From NCBI RefSeq assembly GCF_003591515.1, contig NZ_QZCG01000004.1, forward strand, positions 1 through 64,000: a DNA stretch of 64,000 nucleotides. The letters are read 5' to 3'. The position numbers and the translations under genes are program-made. The notes under the pieces were generated by a model, which did no database searches, was not told the DNA's origin, and saw nothing but the letters and a program-made list of their open reading frames with translations. Positions 42,693-50,129 of the stretch are shown here, piece by piece; position 1 is the first letter of the stretch; every line of letters starts with the position of its first letter. The DNA is from Paracoccus onubensis. Lineage in GTDB: Bacteria; Pseudomonadota; Alphaproteobacteria; Rhodobacterales; Rhodobacteraceae.

Positions 42693-43937
42693 TCACTCTC
42701 TTTTCCGGTGGCGGTCTTGCTCTTTGGCATTTTGGGCATGGGCGGGTGCCACCAATGCGCCCGTACGCAGCATCCCGTTAATTTCTTCCTCGGAAAATCC
42801 GGCAGCACACAGAATTTCCGTCCCGTGCTCACCCGGTTTCGGCGCCGGACGGCCGGGGCTGGCCGGTGTCCTGCTCCAATAGGCGGGAACGGCCATCTGC
42901 CGGATACGACCCTCGGTCGGGTGGTCGATCATTTCGAAAAATCCGGTTTGGGTCAGATGGGGATCGTTCAGCATCCCTTCGAAATCATGCATCGGCATCG
43001 CCGGAATATCGGCCTTCTCCAGAAGCGCCATCCATTCCGCAGTCTTACGGGTTTCGAATATCCGGCTTAATTCGGCATAAACCTCGTCGATATGGGCCAT
43101 ACGGGCTGCAAAGCTACGATATCGGGGATCGGCTTCGGGCATCTCCGGCCGTCCGATCGCCTGGAAAAACCGCCGCCAATGCCCGTCATTGTAAACCAGC
43201 GCACAGACGAAACCGTCTTTCGTCCGGTATGGCCGCCGGTCCACCGATAACTGGCGGCGGTATCCGCCCCGATCCAGCGGCGGATCATAGGTCAGGCCGC
43301 CCATATGATCGCCCATGGTCAGGTTGACCATCGTTTCCAGCATCGGAATATCGACCCGCTGCCCCTGCCCGCTGCGATTCCGCTCGACCATCGCGGCAAG
43401 GATCGCATTGACCGCGGCAAGCCCGACGATCCGATCCACGATGGCCGAGGGCACATAGCGCGGCTGACCATCGTTCACGCGGGAAAACAGATAAGGCAGC
43501 CCGCTGGCCCCCTGTATCAGATCATCATAGGCAGGACGATCGGCATATGGCCCGGTCTGACCGTAACCGAACATCCCGGCATAGATGATCTTCGGGTTGA
43601 CCGCCGAGATGTCCTCGTATGACAGCCCAAGCCGCGCCATCGCCCGCGCCCGGATATTATAGACCAGGATATCGGCATCCTCGCAAAGCCGCAGCAGGGC
43701 GGCGCGGCCATCGGTGGTCTTGAGGTTCAGGATGATGGATCGTTTCGAGCGGTTCGCATGAAGAAAGATCGGTCCCATATCATCGTGTCGGGACGGGCCG
43801 ATCTGGCGGACGACATCACCTTCCGGGCTTTCCACCTTGATGACATCGGCACCGAAATCGCCAAGCGTCAGCGTCGCATAGGGCCCCATCAGAACCGAAG
43901 TCAGATCAATGACGCGAAGTCCGTCAAGTGGCCCCAT
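42693..43937 (-). CDS. Family III CoA-transferase (CaiB/BaiF), first gene of the operon
   Basis: This 414-residue protein begins MGPLDGLRVIDLTSVLMGPYA, the standard CaiB/BaiF start, and shows FLHANRSKRSIILNLK, QTGPYADRPAYDDLIQGASG with the catalytic Asp, and GLAAVNAILAAMVERNRSG. It is the promoter-proximal gene of an operon running left to 35511, and lies opposite an IclR regulator with two operators between them at 43970-44006. CoA activation of the imported acid is the probable job. Confidence 0.85.
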   Translation of the reverse strand: MGPLDGLRVIDLTSVLMGPYATLTLGDFGADVIKVESPEGDVVRQIGPSRHDDMGPIFLHANRSKRSIILNLKTTDGRAALLRLCEDADILVYNIRARAMARLGLSYEDISAVNPKIIYAGMFGYGQTGPYADRPAYDDLIQGASGLPYLFSRVNDGQPRYVPSAIVDRIVGLAAVNAILAAMVERNRSGQGQRVDIPMLETMVNLTMGDHMGGLTYDPPLDRGGYRRQLSVDRRPYRTKDGFVCALVYNDGHWRRFFQAIGRPEMPEADPRYRSFAARMAHIDEVYAELSRIFETRKTAEWMALLEKADIPAMPMHDFEGMLNDPHLTQTGFFEMIDHPTEGRIRQMAVPAYWSRTPASPGRPAPKPGEHGTEILCAAGFSEEEINGMLRTGALVAPAHAQNAKEQDRHRKRE

Positions 43938-43969
43938 GTCGAATGCCTTCCTCCCTACCGCTGATTTTA

Positions 43970-44006
43970 GTTCATATATTTGAACATTAAGTTCATTATC
44001 ATGAAC
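43970..44006. promoter_or_regulatory. Twin IclR-type operators
   Basis: Two perfect inverted repeats of the form GTTCA-N6-TGAAC lie at 43970-43985 and 43991-44006, with centres 21 bp apart, or about two turns of DNA. They fall between the divergent catabolic operon and the IclR-family gene, so the protein likely binds both as adjacent dimers on one DNA face. Confidence 0.72.
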
Positions 44007-44124
44007 CCTAGACTTCAGCTTTCCGTTCTGTCAAGTATTGCTCCCGGGCAATTTCATGCCCTCAATCCGGGTGGGTGCCGAAAGCGGTGCAGTGATTCAT
44101 CCTGTCAGCCAAGAATGCCGCGAC

Positions 44125-44883
44125 ATGCCGACAATCGTGAAACAAGCTGCAAATGTCCTTGATCTGCTGGAGTTTTTTGCCGCACAGGGAAGGCCCGCCA
44201 CGCTGGCCGAACTCGCCGATCATTTCGGCTGGCCCAAATCCAGCACCTTCAACCTGATCGTCACGCTGTCAGAGCGGGGCTTCCTTTATGAACCGCGGCC
44301 CCGTCAGGGCTTTTATCCGACCCCACGCCTGCAGGTGCTTGCGCAGGATATCGCGCAGGCAGAACCGCTGGCGGACAGTTTGCAGGAACTGCTGCGTGAA
44401 CTTGCCGCGCTGAGCAGTGAGACCGTATGGCTTGCGGGACCGGCGGGGATGCATGCGGTCTTTCTGTCGGTCATCGAATCCCCGCATGCCATCCGTTATA
44501 CGGCCGAACCCGGAAAACGTGTGCCGCTTCATGCGACGGCGACCGGTCAAGCCATCCTGTCCCAGATGCCCGCAAGACGGCGTGCGGCGATGTTGCGGCA
44601 GGCGGAATACCGGCGCTACGGATCCGGCACGCCCATGTCCGCCGAGGAGGTCGAGATCCTGATCGAGCAATCGCTTCAAAGAGGATGGTTCATGAGCGCA
44701 TCCTCATACAGTCCGGATCTTGGAGGCGTCGCTGTTCCGCTATCGATCAAGGGGCGGATGCTGGCGGCAACCATCGCCGGTCCCCTGTTCCGGATAGAAG
44801 CTTCATTGGATATTCTTGCGGCCAGGCTGATTGAAGCGGTCAGGCAGCATTGCTCTGACGATCAGGCACCAGAAAATGAATGA
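44125..44883 (+). CDS. IclR-family regulator of the catabolic locus
   Basis: This 252-residue protein has an N-terminal winged helix-turn-helix (VKQAANVLDLLEFFAAQG then LADHFGWPKSSTFNLI) and a C-terminal effector-binding GAF-like domain (HAVFLSVIESPHAIRYT to GQAILSQMP). The start is uncertain: ATG 44125 gives the shortest full domain, and ATG 44056 would add 23 residues. Neither has a clear ribosome binding site. It is divergent from the CoA-transferase operon, with twin palindromes in the gap, and probably responds to the substrate or a CoA product. Confidence 0.82.
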   Translation: MPTIVKQAANVLDLLEFFAAQGRPATLAELADHFGWPKSSTFNLIVTLSERGFLYEPRPRQGFYPTPRLQVLAQDIAQAEPLADSLQELLRELAALSSETVWLAGPAGMHAVFLSVIESPHAIRYTAEPGKRVPLHATATGQAILSQMPARRRAAMLRQAEYRRYGSGTPMSAEEVEILIEQSLQRGWFMSASSYSPDLGGVAVPLSIKGRMLAATIAGPLFRIEASLDILAARLIEAVRQHCSDDQAPENE

Positions 44884-44929
44884 CCGGGCATGACGCATGA
44901 AAATCATCCCTGAAGGAAAGGATCATCCC

Positions 44930-45730
44930 ATGACCACATCCGCCGCCCCTGTCACCGAAATCCGCGCAGAGCGCGACAATGATGTCCTGATCCTTTCCCT
45001 TGACGGTCCCCGGACCCGCAATTCGATCAGCCGCCCCGTATATGAAGCGATCCGCGCTCAAATGCTTGATGCCGGTGAAAACAGCGATATCCGGGCCATT
45101 GTGATGACCGGGCTTCATGGGTTTTTCTCTTCCGGCGGGAATATCGCGAATTTGCAGAAAAGCGCGCAGGGCAGCATGGCCGACGCGACGCAGGGCACCG
45201 ACGCGCTCAACACGATGATTCTGGCCATACGCAATTGTCGCAAGCCAGTGATTGCCGCCGTCGAAGGAGGCGCCGCCGGAGCAGGTCTGTCGCTGGCGCT
45301 TTCCTGCGACATGATCGTAGCCGCCGAGAATGCGAAATTCACAGCGGCTTATGTCAAGATCGGCCTCTCCCCCGATGGCGGGCTGACACATTTCCTGTGC
45401 GATGGCCTGCCGCGACAGCTTGTCACCGAGATGTGCCTGACGGGCGAGCCCGTTGACGCGGCGCGGCTGCATTCATGCGGGATCGTGAATCGAATCGTTC
45501 CTGCGGATGGGGCACTTGCGGCGGCGAAAGATCTGGCCGCGAAACTGGCCAATGGGCCAACGAATGCCATGGCCGTCATCAAGACGGAAATCGGAGCGGC
45601 CTCTTGCAACGAACTGGCGACACAGCTGGATCTTGAGGCAAGAGGGATCAATACGGCGCGTTTCGGGAAAGAGGCCGCCGAAGGGCTGGCCGCTTTCCTG
45701 GAAAAGCGCAAGCCGGATTTTCGCCGCTGA
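44930..45730 (+). CDS. Enoyl-CoA hydratase/isomerase family protein
   Basis: This 266-residue crotonase-fold protein has oxyanion-hole blocks FSSGGNIANLQ near residue 66 and AVEGGAAGAGLSLALSCDMIVA near 108, and AYVKIGLSPDGG following. The catalytic Glu positions of canonical hydratases (E144/E164) are not both clear: here the second region reads LSPDGGLTHFL with Asp. It may therefore be an isomerase, hydrolase or variant hydratase. The start at 44930 has AAGGAAAGGA upstream. It follows the IclR gene on the same strand and probably serves the same pathway. Confidence 0.78.
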   Translation: MTTSAAPVTEIRAERDNDVLILSLDGPRTRNSISRPVYEAIRAQMLDAGENSDIRAIVMTGLHGFFSSGGNIANLQKSAQGSMADATQGTDALNTMILAIRNCRKPVIAAVEGGAAGAGLSLALSCDMIVAAENAKFTAAYVKIGLSPDGGLTHFLCDGLPRQLVTEMCLTGEPVDAARLHSCGIVNRIVPADGALAAAKDLAAKLANGPTNAMAVIKTEIGAASCNELATQLDLEARGINTARFGKEAAEGLAAFLEKRKPDFRR

Positions 45731-45796
45731 TTGCCGCTTCGTGGAAGCGGTGCTCGATCCGGCATAAGTGATTCGGCATCCTGCGCCGCCCTGCCG

Positions 45797-46300
45797 TCAA
45801 AGCCAGGGTACCGGAAATCTGGCATAGGCCACGTAAAGCGGGTGGCGCGGCGCCCGGTCTTTCGTCAGGCCCAGATGCCACAGGCAGCCGCCGTTCTGAC
45901 GCAGCAACCGCTCGACCTTGGCGCCCCGGCCCAGATGCGCGCCATGAGCACCCCAGGCGCATAACACCCGATCCGCCCAGGCGGCCCCCTCAAGCAGCAC
46001 GGCATCATTTTCGGGACCGACCGGATCGGCGGCCCGCTTCAACTCTTCGGGACGGGTGGCGCGCCACGCGAAAATATTCGCGACGCGGAACGCGTCGAAA
46101 CCCATTGCGCGGGCCCGACGCTCACATCTTTCAACCGTAGGATCGTTCTGCCGCTCATCCGCCCGCGACGGATTCAGCATCACGTAAAGCAGCCGGTCAC
46201 CCGGCCCCCATTCCCGGGTCAGCGAATACCGGTATCCGCCGCAATCCGAAAACATGGCGCAGGAGCGCGTTCCCTCATTCTGATGATGCCGTATGATCAT
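45797..46300 (-). CDS. DUF1643 protein
   Basis: This 167-residue protein has the DUF1643 pattern: an early YRYSLTREWG, then LLYVMLNPSRADERQNDPT, RVANIFAWRATRPEEL and a C-terminal LGLTKDRAPRHPLYV. The family is widespread in bacteria, with no established function. It lies downstream of the L36 gene, whose terminator is in between, and shows no operon partner. An internal ATG at 46255 is also possible. Confidence 0.78.
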   Translation of the reverse strand: MIIRHHQNEGTRSCAMFSDCGGYRYSLTREWGPGDRLLYVMLNPSRADERQNDPTVERCERRARAMGFDAFRVANIFAWRATRPEELKRAADPVGPENDAVLLEGAAWADRVLCAWGAHGAHLGRGAKVERLLRQNGGCLWHLGLTKDRAPRHPLYVAYARFPVPWL

Positions 46301-46315
46301 GACTATTCGAAAATG

Positions 46316-46340
46316 AAAAAACCCGCCGGATCGGGCGGGT
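46316..46340 (-). terminator. Terminator of rpmJ
   Basis: ACCCGCC / GGCGGGT stem (46321-46340) with a 6-base loop, followed on the minus strand by TTTTT (46316-46320). It ends the short leftward L36 transcript. Confidence 0.85.
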
Positions 46341-46368
46341 CATTTCGTACCTGCGGTGATCCCGCCGA

Positions 46369-46494
46369 TCAGCCCTGACGGGCCTTGAAACGGCGATTGG
46401 TCTTGTTGATCACATAAACACGGCCCTTGCGGCGCACGACCTGGCAGTCGCGATGCCGGCTCTTGAGCGAGCGGAGCGAGTTACGAACCTTCAT
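46369..46494 (-). CDS. rpmJ: Ribosomal protein L36
   Basis: This 41-residue basic protein begins [20 protein letters not shown] and continues [20 protein letters not shown]. That matches the 41-residue L36 of alphaproteobacteria, which has one Cys in place of the full zinc-binding set. It is a small protein of the large ribosomal subunit. A tRNA-Val gene lies upstream on the same strand and a good terminator follows. Confidence 0.95.
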   Translation of the reverse strand: MKVRNSLRSLKSRHRDCQVVRRKGRVYVINKTNRRFKARQG

Positions 46495-46575
46495 CGGTCT
46501 TCTCCTTCATCGCGGCGCGTCGCAGCCGCCAGGAAAACGAAATGCCCCCGGTTTCGGCCGGGGGCGGCGAAATAA

Positions 46576-46650
46576 TGGTGGGCGGTACTGGGATCGAACC
46601 AGTGGCCACTACGATGTCAACGTAGTGCTCTACCGCTGAGCTAACCGCCC
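46576..46650 (-). tRNA. tRNA-Val(GAC)
   Basis: The minus strand folds as a 75-base tRNA: acceptor GGGCGGT/ACCGCCC, D arm GCTC-GAGC, anticodon stem CTACG/CGTAG with loop TTGACAT (anticodon GAC, reading GTC/GTT valine codons), T arm ACTGG/CCAGT with TTCGATC, and encoded CCA. All stems pair fully. Confidence 0.96.
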
Positions 46651-46811
46651 GTTCCCTTGGTGATTCTGCCGCCATTCCTTTTGGGAATTGCAGGCGTGAC
46701 CGCCTCGGTGCGAGCGTCTATACATAGGGCGCAAGCGGGTTTCAAGACCTATTGGAACACCTACATAGTGGATTATAACCGAATCGTGCTTACGAGATTG
46801 GGAAACGCCTT

Positions 46812-47678
46812 GTGACCAAGTCTGACATGCCGTTTATTTTGAAGCGCCCCGATCACTGGCTGAGCGGCGTGATATTCGCATCTCCGCATTCCGGCAAGGA
46901 ATATCCCGACTGGTTTCTGGATAGCACCTCACTGCCGAAGAAGGTCCTGCGCTCATCCGAGGACGCCTTTGTCGACCGGTTGATCGACTGTGCCCGCGAA
47001 TACGGTGCCGTCACGCTATCAGCACGAATGCCGCGCTGCCTGATCGACCTGAATCGCGGTCCCGACGAAATCGATCCGCTGGTCGTGCGCGGCGTTCCGC
47101 GTCATCCGCTGAATCAGCGAACCCTTGCGGGACTTGGCGTCATCCCCCGTGTGGTCGCGCAAGGCCGGATCATTCACAACCGCCCGCTTAGCCGCGCCGA
47201 AGCCGAGAGCCGGATCGATGCCTATTGGCGTCCCTATCACCAGACGCTGAGCGCATTGATCGCAGAAGCGCGCGCGAAATTCGGACAGGCGATCCTGATC
47301 GACATGCATTCGATGCCGCGGGATGCGTTGTCTCATCTGCATGGGCACCGGCCGGAATTCGTTCTGGGGAACCGTTATGGCCTGTCGGCCTCGGCTCGGG
47401 TGCTGGATATAGTCGCGGACACCATCGAGTCGGAAGGCTGGACCGTTCGGCGGAATTCCCCTTTCTCGGGAGCCTATATCTGTTCGACCTATGGGCGTCC
47501 CGGACGGAATATTCATGTCGTGCAGGTCGAAATCGACCGCTCCCTGTATATGGACGAAACGACGATCAGCCCGCTGCCCTGCTTTGACATATTCGCAGAC
47601 CGGTTGGGCAACATCATCCGCAAATTGTCGGCATTCGACGCCGGCATGAATTCCGATGAAAGCATTGCCGCTGAATAG
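46812..47678 (+). CDS. N-formylglutamate amidohydrolase family protein
   Basis: This 288-residue enzyme starts at GTG 46812. Family landmarks are FASPHSGKEYPDWF near residue 24, RCLIDLNRGPDEIDP near 75, the metal-binding LIDMHSMPRDA near 158, and GAYICSTYGRPGRNIHVVQVEI with a late His. It would hydrolyse N-formyl-L-glutamate in histidine breakdown, although no hut genes lie nearby. Some family members act on other N-acyl amino acids. Confidence 0.85.
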   Translation: MTKSDMPFILKRPDHWLSGVIFASPHSGKEYPDWFLDSTSLPKKVLRSSEDAFVDRLIDCAREYGAVTLSARMPRCLIDLNRGPDEIDPLVVRGVPRHPLNQRTLAGLGVIPRVVAQGRIIHNRPLSRAEAESRIDAYWRPYHQTLSALIAEARAKFGQAILIDMHSMPRDALSHLHGHRPEFVLGNRYGLSASARVLDIVADTIESEGWTVRRNSPFSGAYICSTYGRPGRNIHVVQVEIDRSLYMDETTISPLPCFDIFADRLGNIIRKLSAFDAGMNSDESIAAE

Positions 47679-47709
47679 GTACCGAAAAATATAAAGAAAG
47701 GCTTTGAAC

Positions 47710-48609
47710 ATGCAGGATATCCTGGAGATCTTGGGCAAGCTTCTTGGTCAGAACCTCGCTCTGGTCGTTCTGGCGATCGTCCTTTTTCTGGCAATCAGCT
47801 CGGCGGTCCGCATCGTTCCTCAATCCGAGAAATATGTCGTCGAACGATTTGGCCGTCTGCGATCTGTTCTTGGCCCCGGGATCAATTTCATCGTCCCGTT
47901 CATTGACCGGGTGCGGCACAAGATCTCGATCCTCGAACGTCAGCTTCCCACGCATCGGCAGGATGCGATCACCGCCGATAACGTGCTGGTCGAGGTCGAA
48001 ACCTCGGTTTTCTATCGCATCATCGAACCGGAAAAGACCGTGTACCGCATCCGCGATATTGATGCCGCCATTGCGACAACGGTCGCCGGTATCGTGCGTT
48101 CGGAAATCGGCACTGTCGAACTGGATCAGGTCCAGTCGAACCGGGCGCAACTGATCGAGCGTATCCGGGAATCGGTGGTCAACGTGGTCGATGATTGGGG
48201 AATCGAAGTGACACGGGCCGAGATTCTGGACGTCAATCTGGATGAAGCGACACGCGCCGCCATGCTTCAGCAGCTTAACGCGGAACGAGCCCGCCGTGCG
48301 CAGGTGACCGAGGCGGAGGGCAAACGCCGCGCCGTCGAGCTGGCCGCCGATGGTGATCTTTACGCCGCCGAGCAACAGGCCAAGGCCAAGCGCATTCTGG
48401 CGGAAGCGGAGGCCTATGCGACATCCGCCATCGCCGAGGCCATCGCCGCAAACGGTCTCGAAGCCGCCCAATATCAGATCGCGATCAGGCAGGTGGATGC
48501 ACTGACAGAGGTCGGCAAGGGTAATGGCAAGCAAACCGTTATCCTGCCCGCTGCGGCCCTCGATTCCTTCACCGAAGCCTTCAATCTGCTGAAGGGACGG
48601 GCAAAATGA
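47710..48609 (+). CDS. SPFH-domain membrane scaffold (stomatin/QmcA-like)
   Basis: This 299-residue protein has an N-terminal membrane helix (LALVVLAIVLFLAISSAV), an SPFH domain (VPQSEKYVVERFGRLRSVLG), and a long Ala/Glu-rich coiled coil (QQLNAERARRAQVTEAEGKR) that oligomerises. These proteins form ring-like complexes at the membrane and help quality control. It overlaps the NfeD-like gene by four bases, the usual pairing of these families. Confidence 0.9.
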   Translation: MQDILEILGKLLGQNLALVVLAIVLFLAISSAVRIVPQSEKYVVERFGRLRSVLGPGINFIVPFIDRVRHKISILERQLPTHRQDAITADNVLVEVETSVFYRIIEPEKTVYRIRDIDAAIATTVAGIVRSEIGTVELDQVQSNRAQLIERIRESVVNVVDDWGIEVTRAEILDVNLDEATRAAMLQQLNAERARRAQVTEAEGKRRAVELAADGDLYAAEQQAKAKRILAEAEAYATSAIAEAIAANGLEAAQYQIAIRQVDALTEVGKGNGKQTVILPAAALDSFTEAFNLLKGRAK

Positions 48610-48875
48610 CCTGGATGAACGGCTGGTTATGGATTGTCGCGGCCCTGATCCTGGCGATATTCGAGCTGTTCGCGCCGGGCTGGATTTTCATGGGCATCGC
48701 GGCAGCCCTTGGGATCATGGGATTGCTCTTGCTCAGCGGTTTCTGGACTGCGGGGCTGCCCGTGACGCTGGTCGTCGCCGCGATCGTATCAGGGCTCGTC
48801 TGGTTACTTCTGCGCAGATTCGCGGGCGTCAGAAAGGGTCAGGTGCGGATCTGGGATCGTGACATCAACGATTGA
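48606..48875 (+). CDS. NfeD-family membrane protein (short form)
   Basis: This 89-residue protein has three hydrophobic helices (WLWIVAALILAIFELFAPGW, IFMGIAAALGIMGLLLL, VTLVVAAIVSGLVWLLL). It ends in a short basic tail without the usual OB-fold domain, so it is the truncated form of NfeD found next to SPFH genes in alphaproteobacteria. Its ATG overlaps the SPFH stop, implying coupled synthesis and a complex of the two. Confidence 0.85.
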   Translation: MTWMNGWLWIVAALILAIFELFAPGWIFMGIAAALGIMGLLLLSGFWTAGLPVTLVVAAIVSGLVWLLLRRFAGVRKGQVRIWDRDIND

Positions 48876-48907
48876 CCCGATCCGCCAGTCAAGGCAGGAG
48901 CAAGCAT

Positions 48908-49330
48908 TTGCACGACGAAGAAACCTATTTCCACGGCGCCAAGCTGGTACTGACCGAAGGTGGATGCTTACTGACCTATCTGCGGGACGATTTCATACAT
49001 ATCCCGTTTCCAGCCCATTGGGATCTGCCGGGCGGCGGGCGGGAAGGACAGGAAACGCCGATCGAATGCGCCCTGCGGGAATTGCAGGAAGAGTTTGGAA
49101 TATCGCTGCCGCCGGCGCGGCTGACCGGGCGCCGGTTTCCTTCATTTCAACGGCCGGGTGAATTTTCGTGGCTGTTCCGGGGCGACCTGACCCCTGTCGA
49201 GATCGCCGCGATCCGTTTCGGCGACGAGGGGCAGGAATGGCAAATGATGCCGATCGAGGAATTCCTTACTCATCCCCAAGCCGTTCCCCATTTCAGGCAA
49301 CGGGTCAAGAAGATGCTGACCTCCGCCTAG
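48908..49330 (+). CDS. NUDIX hydrolase
   Basis: This 140-residue protein has the Nudix box in GGGREGQETPIECALRELQE followed by EFGI, binding Mg2+ to cleave nucleoside diphosphate-linked compounds. The TTG at 48908 is the favoured start because GGCAGGAGC lies eight bases before it; an upstream TTG at 48872 overlaps the NfeD gene. It follows the SPFH/NfeD pair closely. Substrate not predictable. Confidence 0.8.
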   Translation: MHDEETYFHGAKLVLTEGGCLLTYLRDDFIHIPFPAHWDLPGGGREGQETPIECALRELQEEFGISLPPARLTGRRFPSFQRPGEFSWLFRGDLTPVEIAAIRFGDEGQEWQMMPIEEFLTHPQAVPHFRQRVKKMLTSA

Positions 49331-49474
49331 GAATGCGCAGGGCAAGGCGGGTTCAGGAATCCGGAAGATCGCGCTGGCAACAGCCCGCCAAAATCCGGCG
49401 CGGCGCTTGCCCCGGAGGCCCGCGATTGTTAACCCTTGCAAAGACAGTGATCCATTCAACCAGAGGCCCAGCCC

Positions 49475-50005
49475 ATGAATCCGCGTTTTGCCCTTCTTGC
49501 CCTGCTGCTCCCCCCGCTCGCCGCCTGTGACGAGGCGGCAAGGTCCGATTTACGGCAAGGGCTTGGGATGGGGGCCGAGGAAACCCAGCCGGAAGACCCG
49601 GCCAAGCCGCGCCCGCCTGCGGTATCGCCGCTTGAAGTGCCGATCGAAACGGGTGCGGGCGAAGCCGTTCCCGCCACCAATGCCAATGCCGAGACCCTGA
49701 ACACGCAGGCATTCGCCGCCCGCGGGAATGAACCGTTCTGGAGCGTCGATGCCAGCGGCAGCACCGCGATCTACAAAACGCCCGAAAACCAAAGCGGCCG
49801 GCAGGTCAATGTGAACCGGTTGTTCTTCGCGCAGGGCGTGGAATATGTCGGCACGCTGGACGGGCTGGTCTTCAAGCTGACGGTTCGCGGCACCGACTGC
49901 ACCGACAGCATGTCGGGCGAGAAATTCCCGATGAGCGCGTCGCTCACCGTCGGAGGAAAGACCCATCAGGGCTGTGCCGCGCCAGCCGAAACCGCTCAGG
50001 GCTGA
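49475..50005 (+). CDS. Outer-membrane lipoprotein of the COG3650 type
   Basis: This 176-residue protein has a signal with lipobox LAAC (PRFALLALLLPPLAAC), so the mature protein starts with a lipid-modified Cys near 18. After a Pro/Glu-rich spacer, the C-terminal domain contains FAARGNEPFWSVDA and a CTDSMSGEKFPMSAS block with Cys residues, which match the COG3650-type proteins often linked to META/HslJ-like domains. Function is unknown; heat-shock or envelope stress roles are suggested for relatives. Confidence 0.7.
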   Translation: MNPRFALLALLLPPLAACDEAARSDLRQGLGMGAEETQPEDPAKPRPPAVSPLEVPIETGAGEAVPATNANAETLNTQAFAARGNEPFWSVDASGSTAIYKTPENQSGRQVNVNRLFFAQGVEYVGTLDGLVFKLTVRGTDCTDSMSGEKFPMSASLTVGGKTHQGCAAPAETAQG

Positions 50006-50129
50006 ACGGGGATAAATCCGTCGATGTGGCACGGAAACATCCGCGGCCGCGAAATCGGAACATATGGGCTGTTCCACTGCTCCGATCCCGTTAATATGCG
50101 TTGAAACATTGTTACCAAGGATGCCGCCC

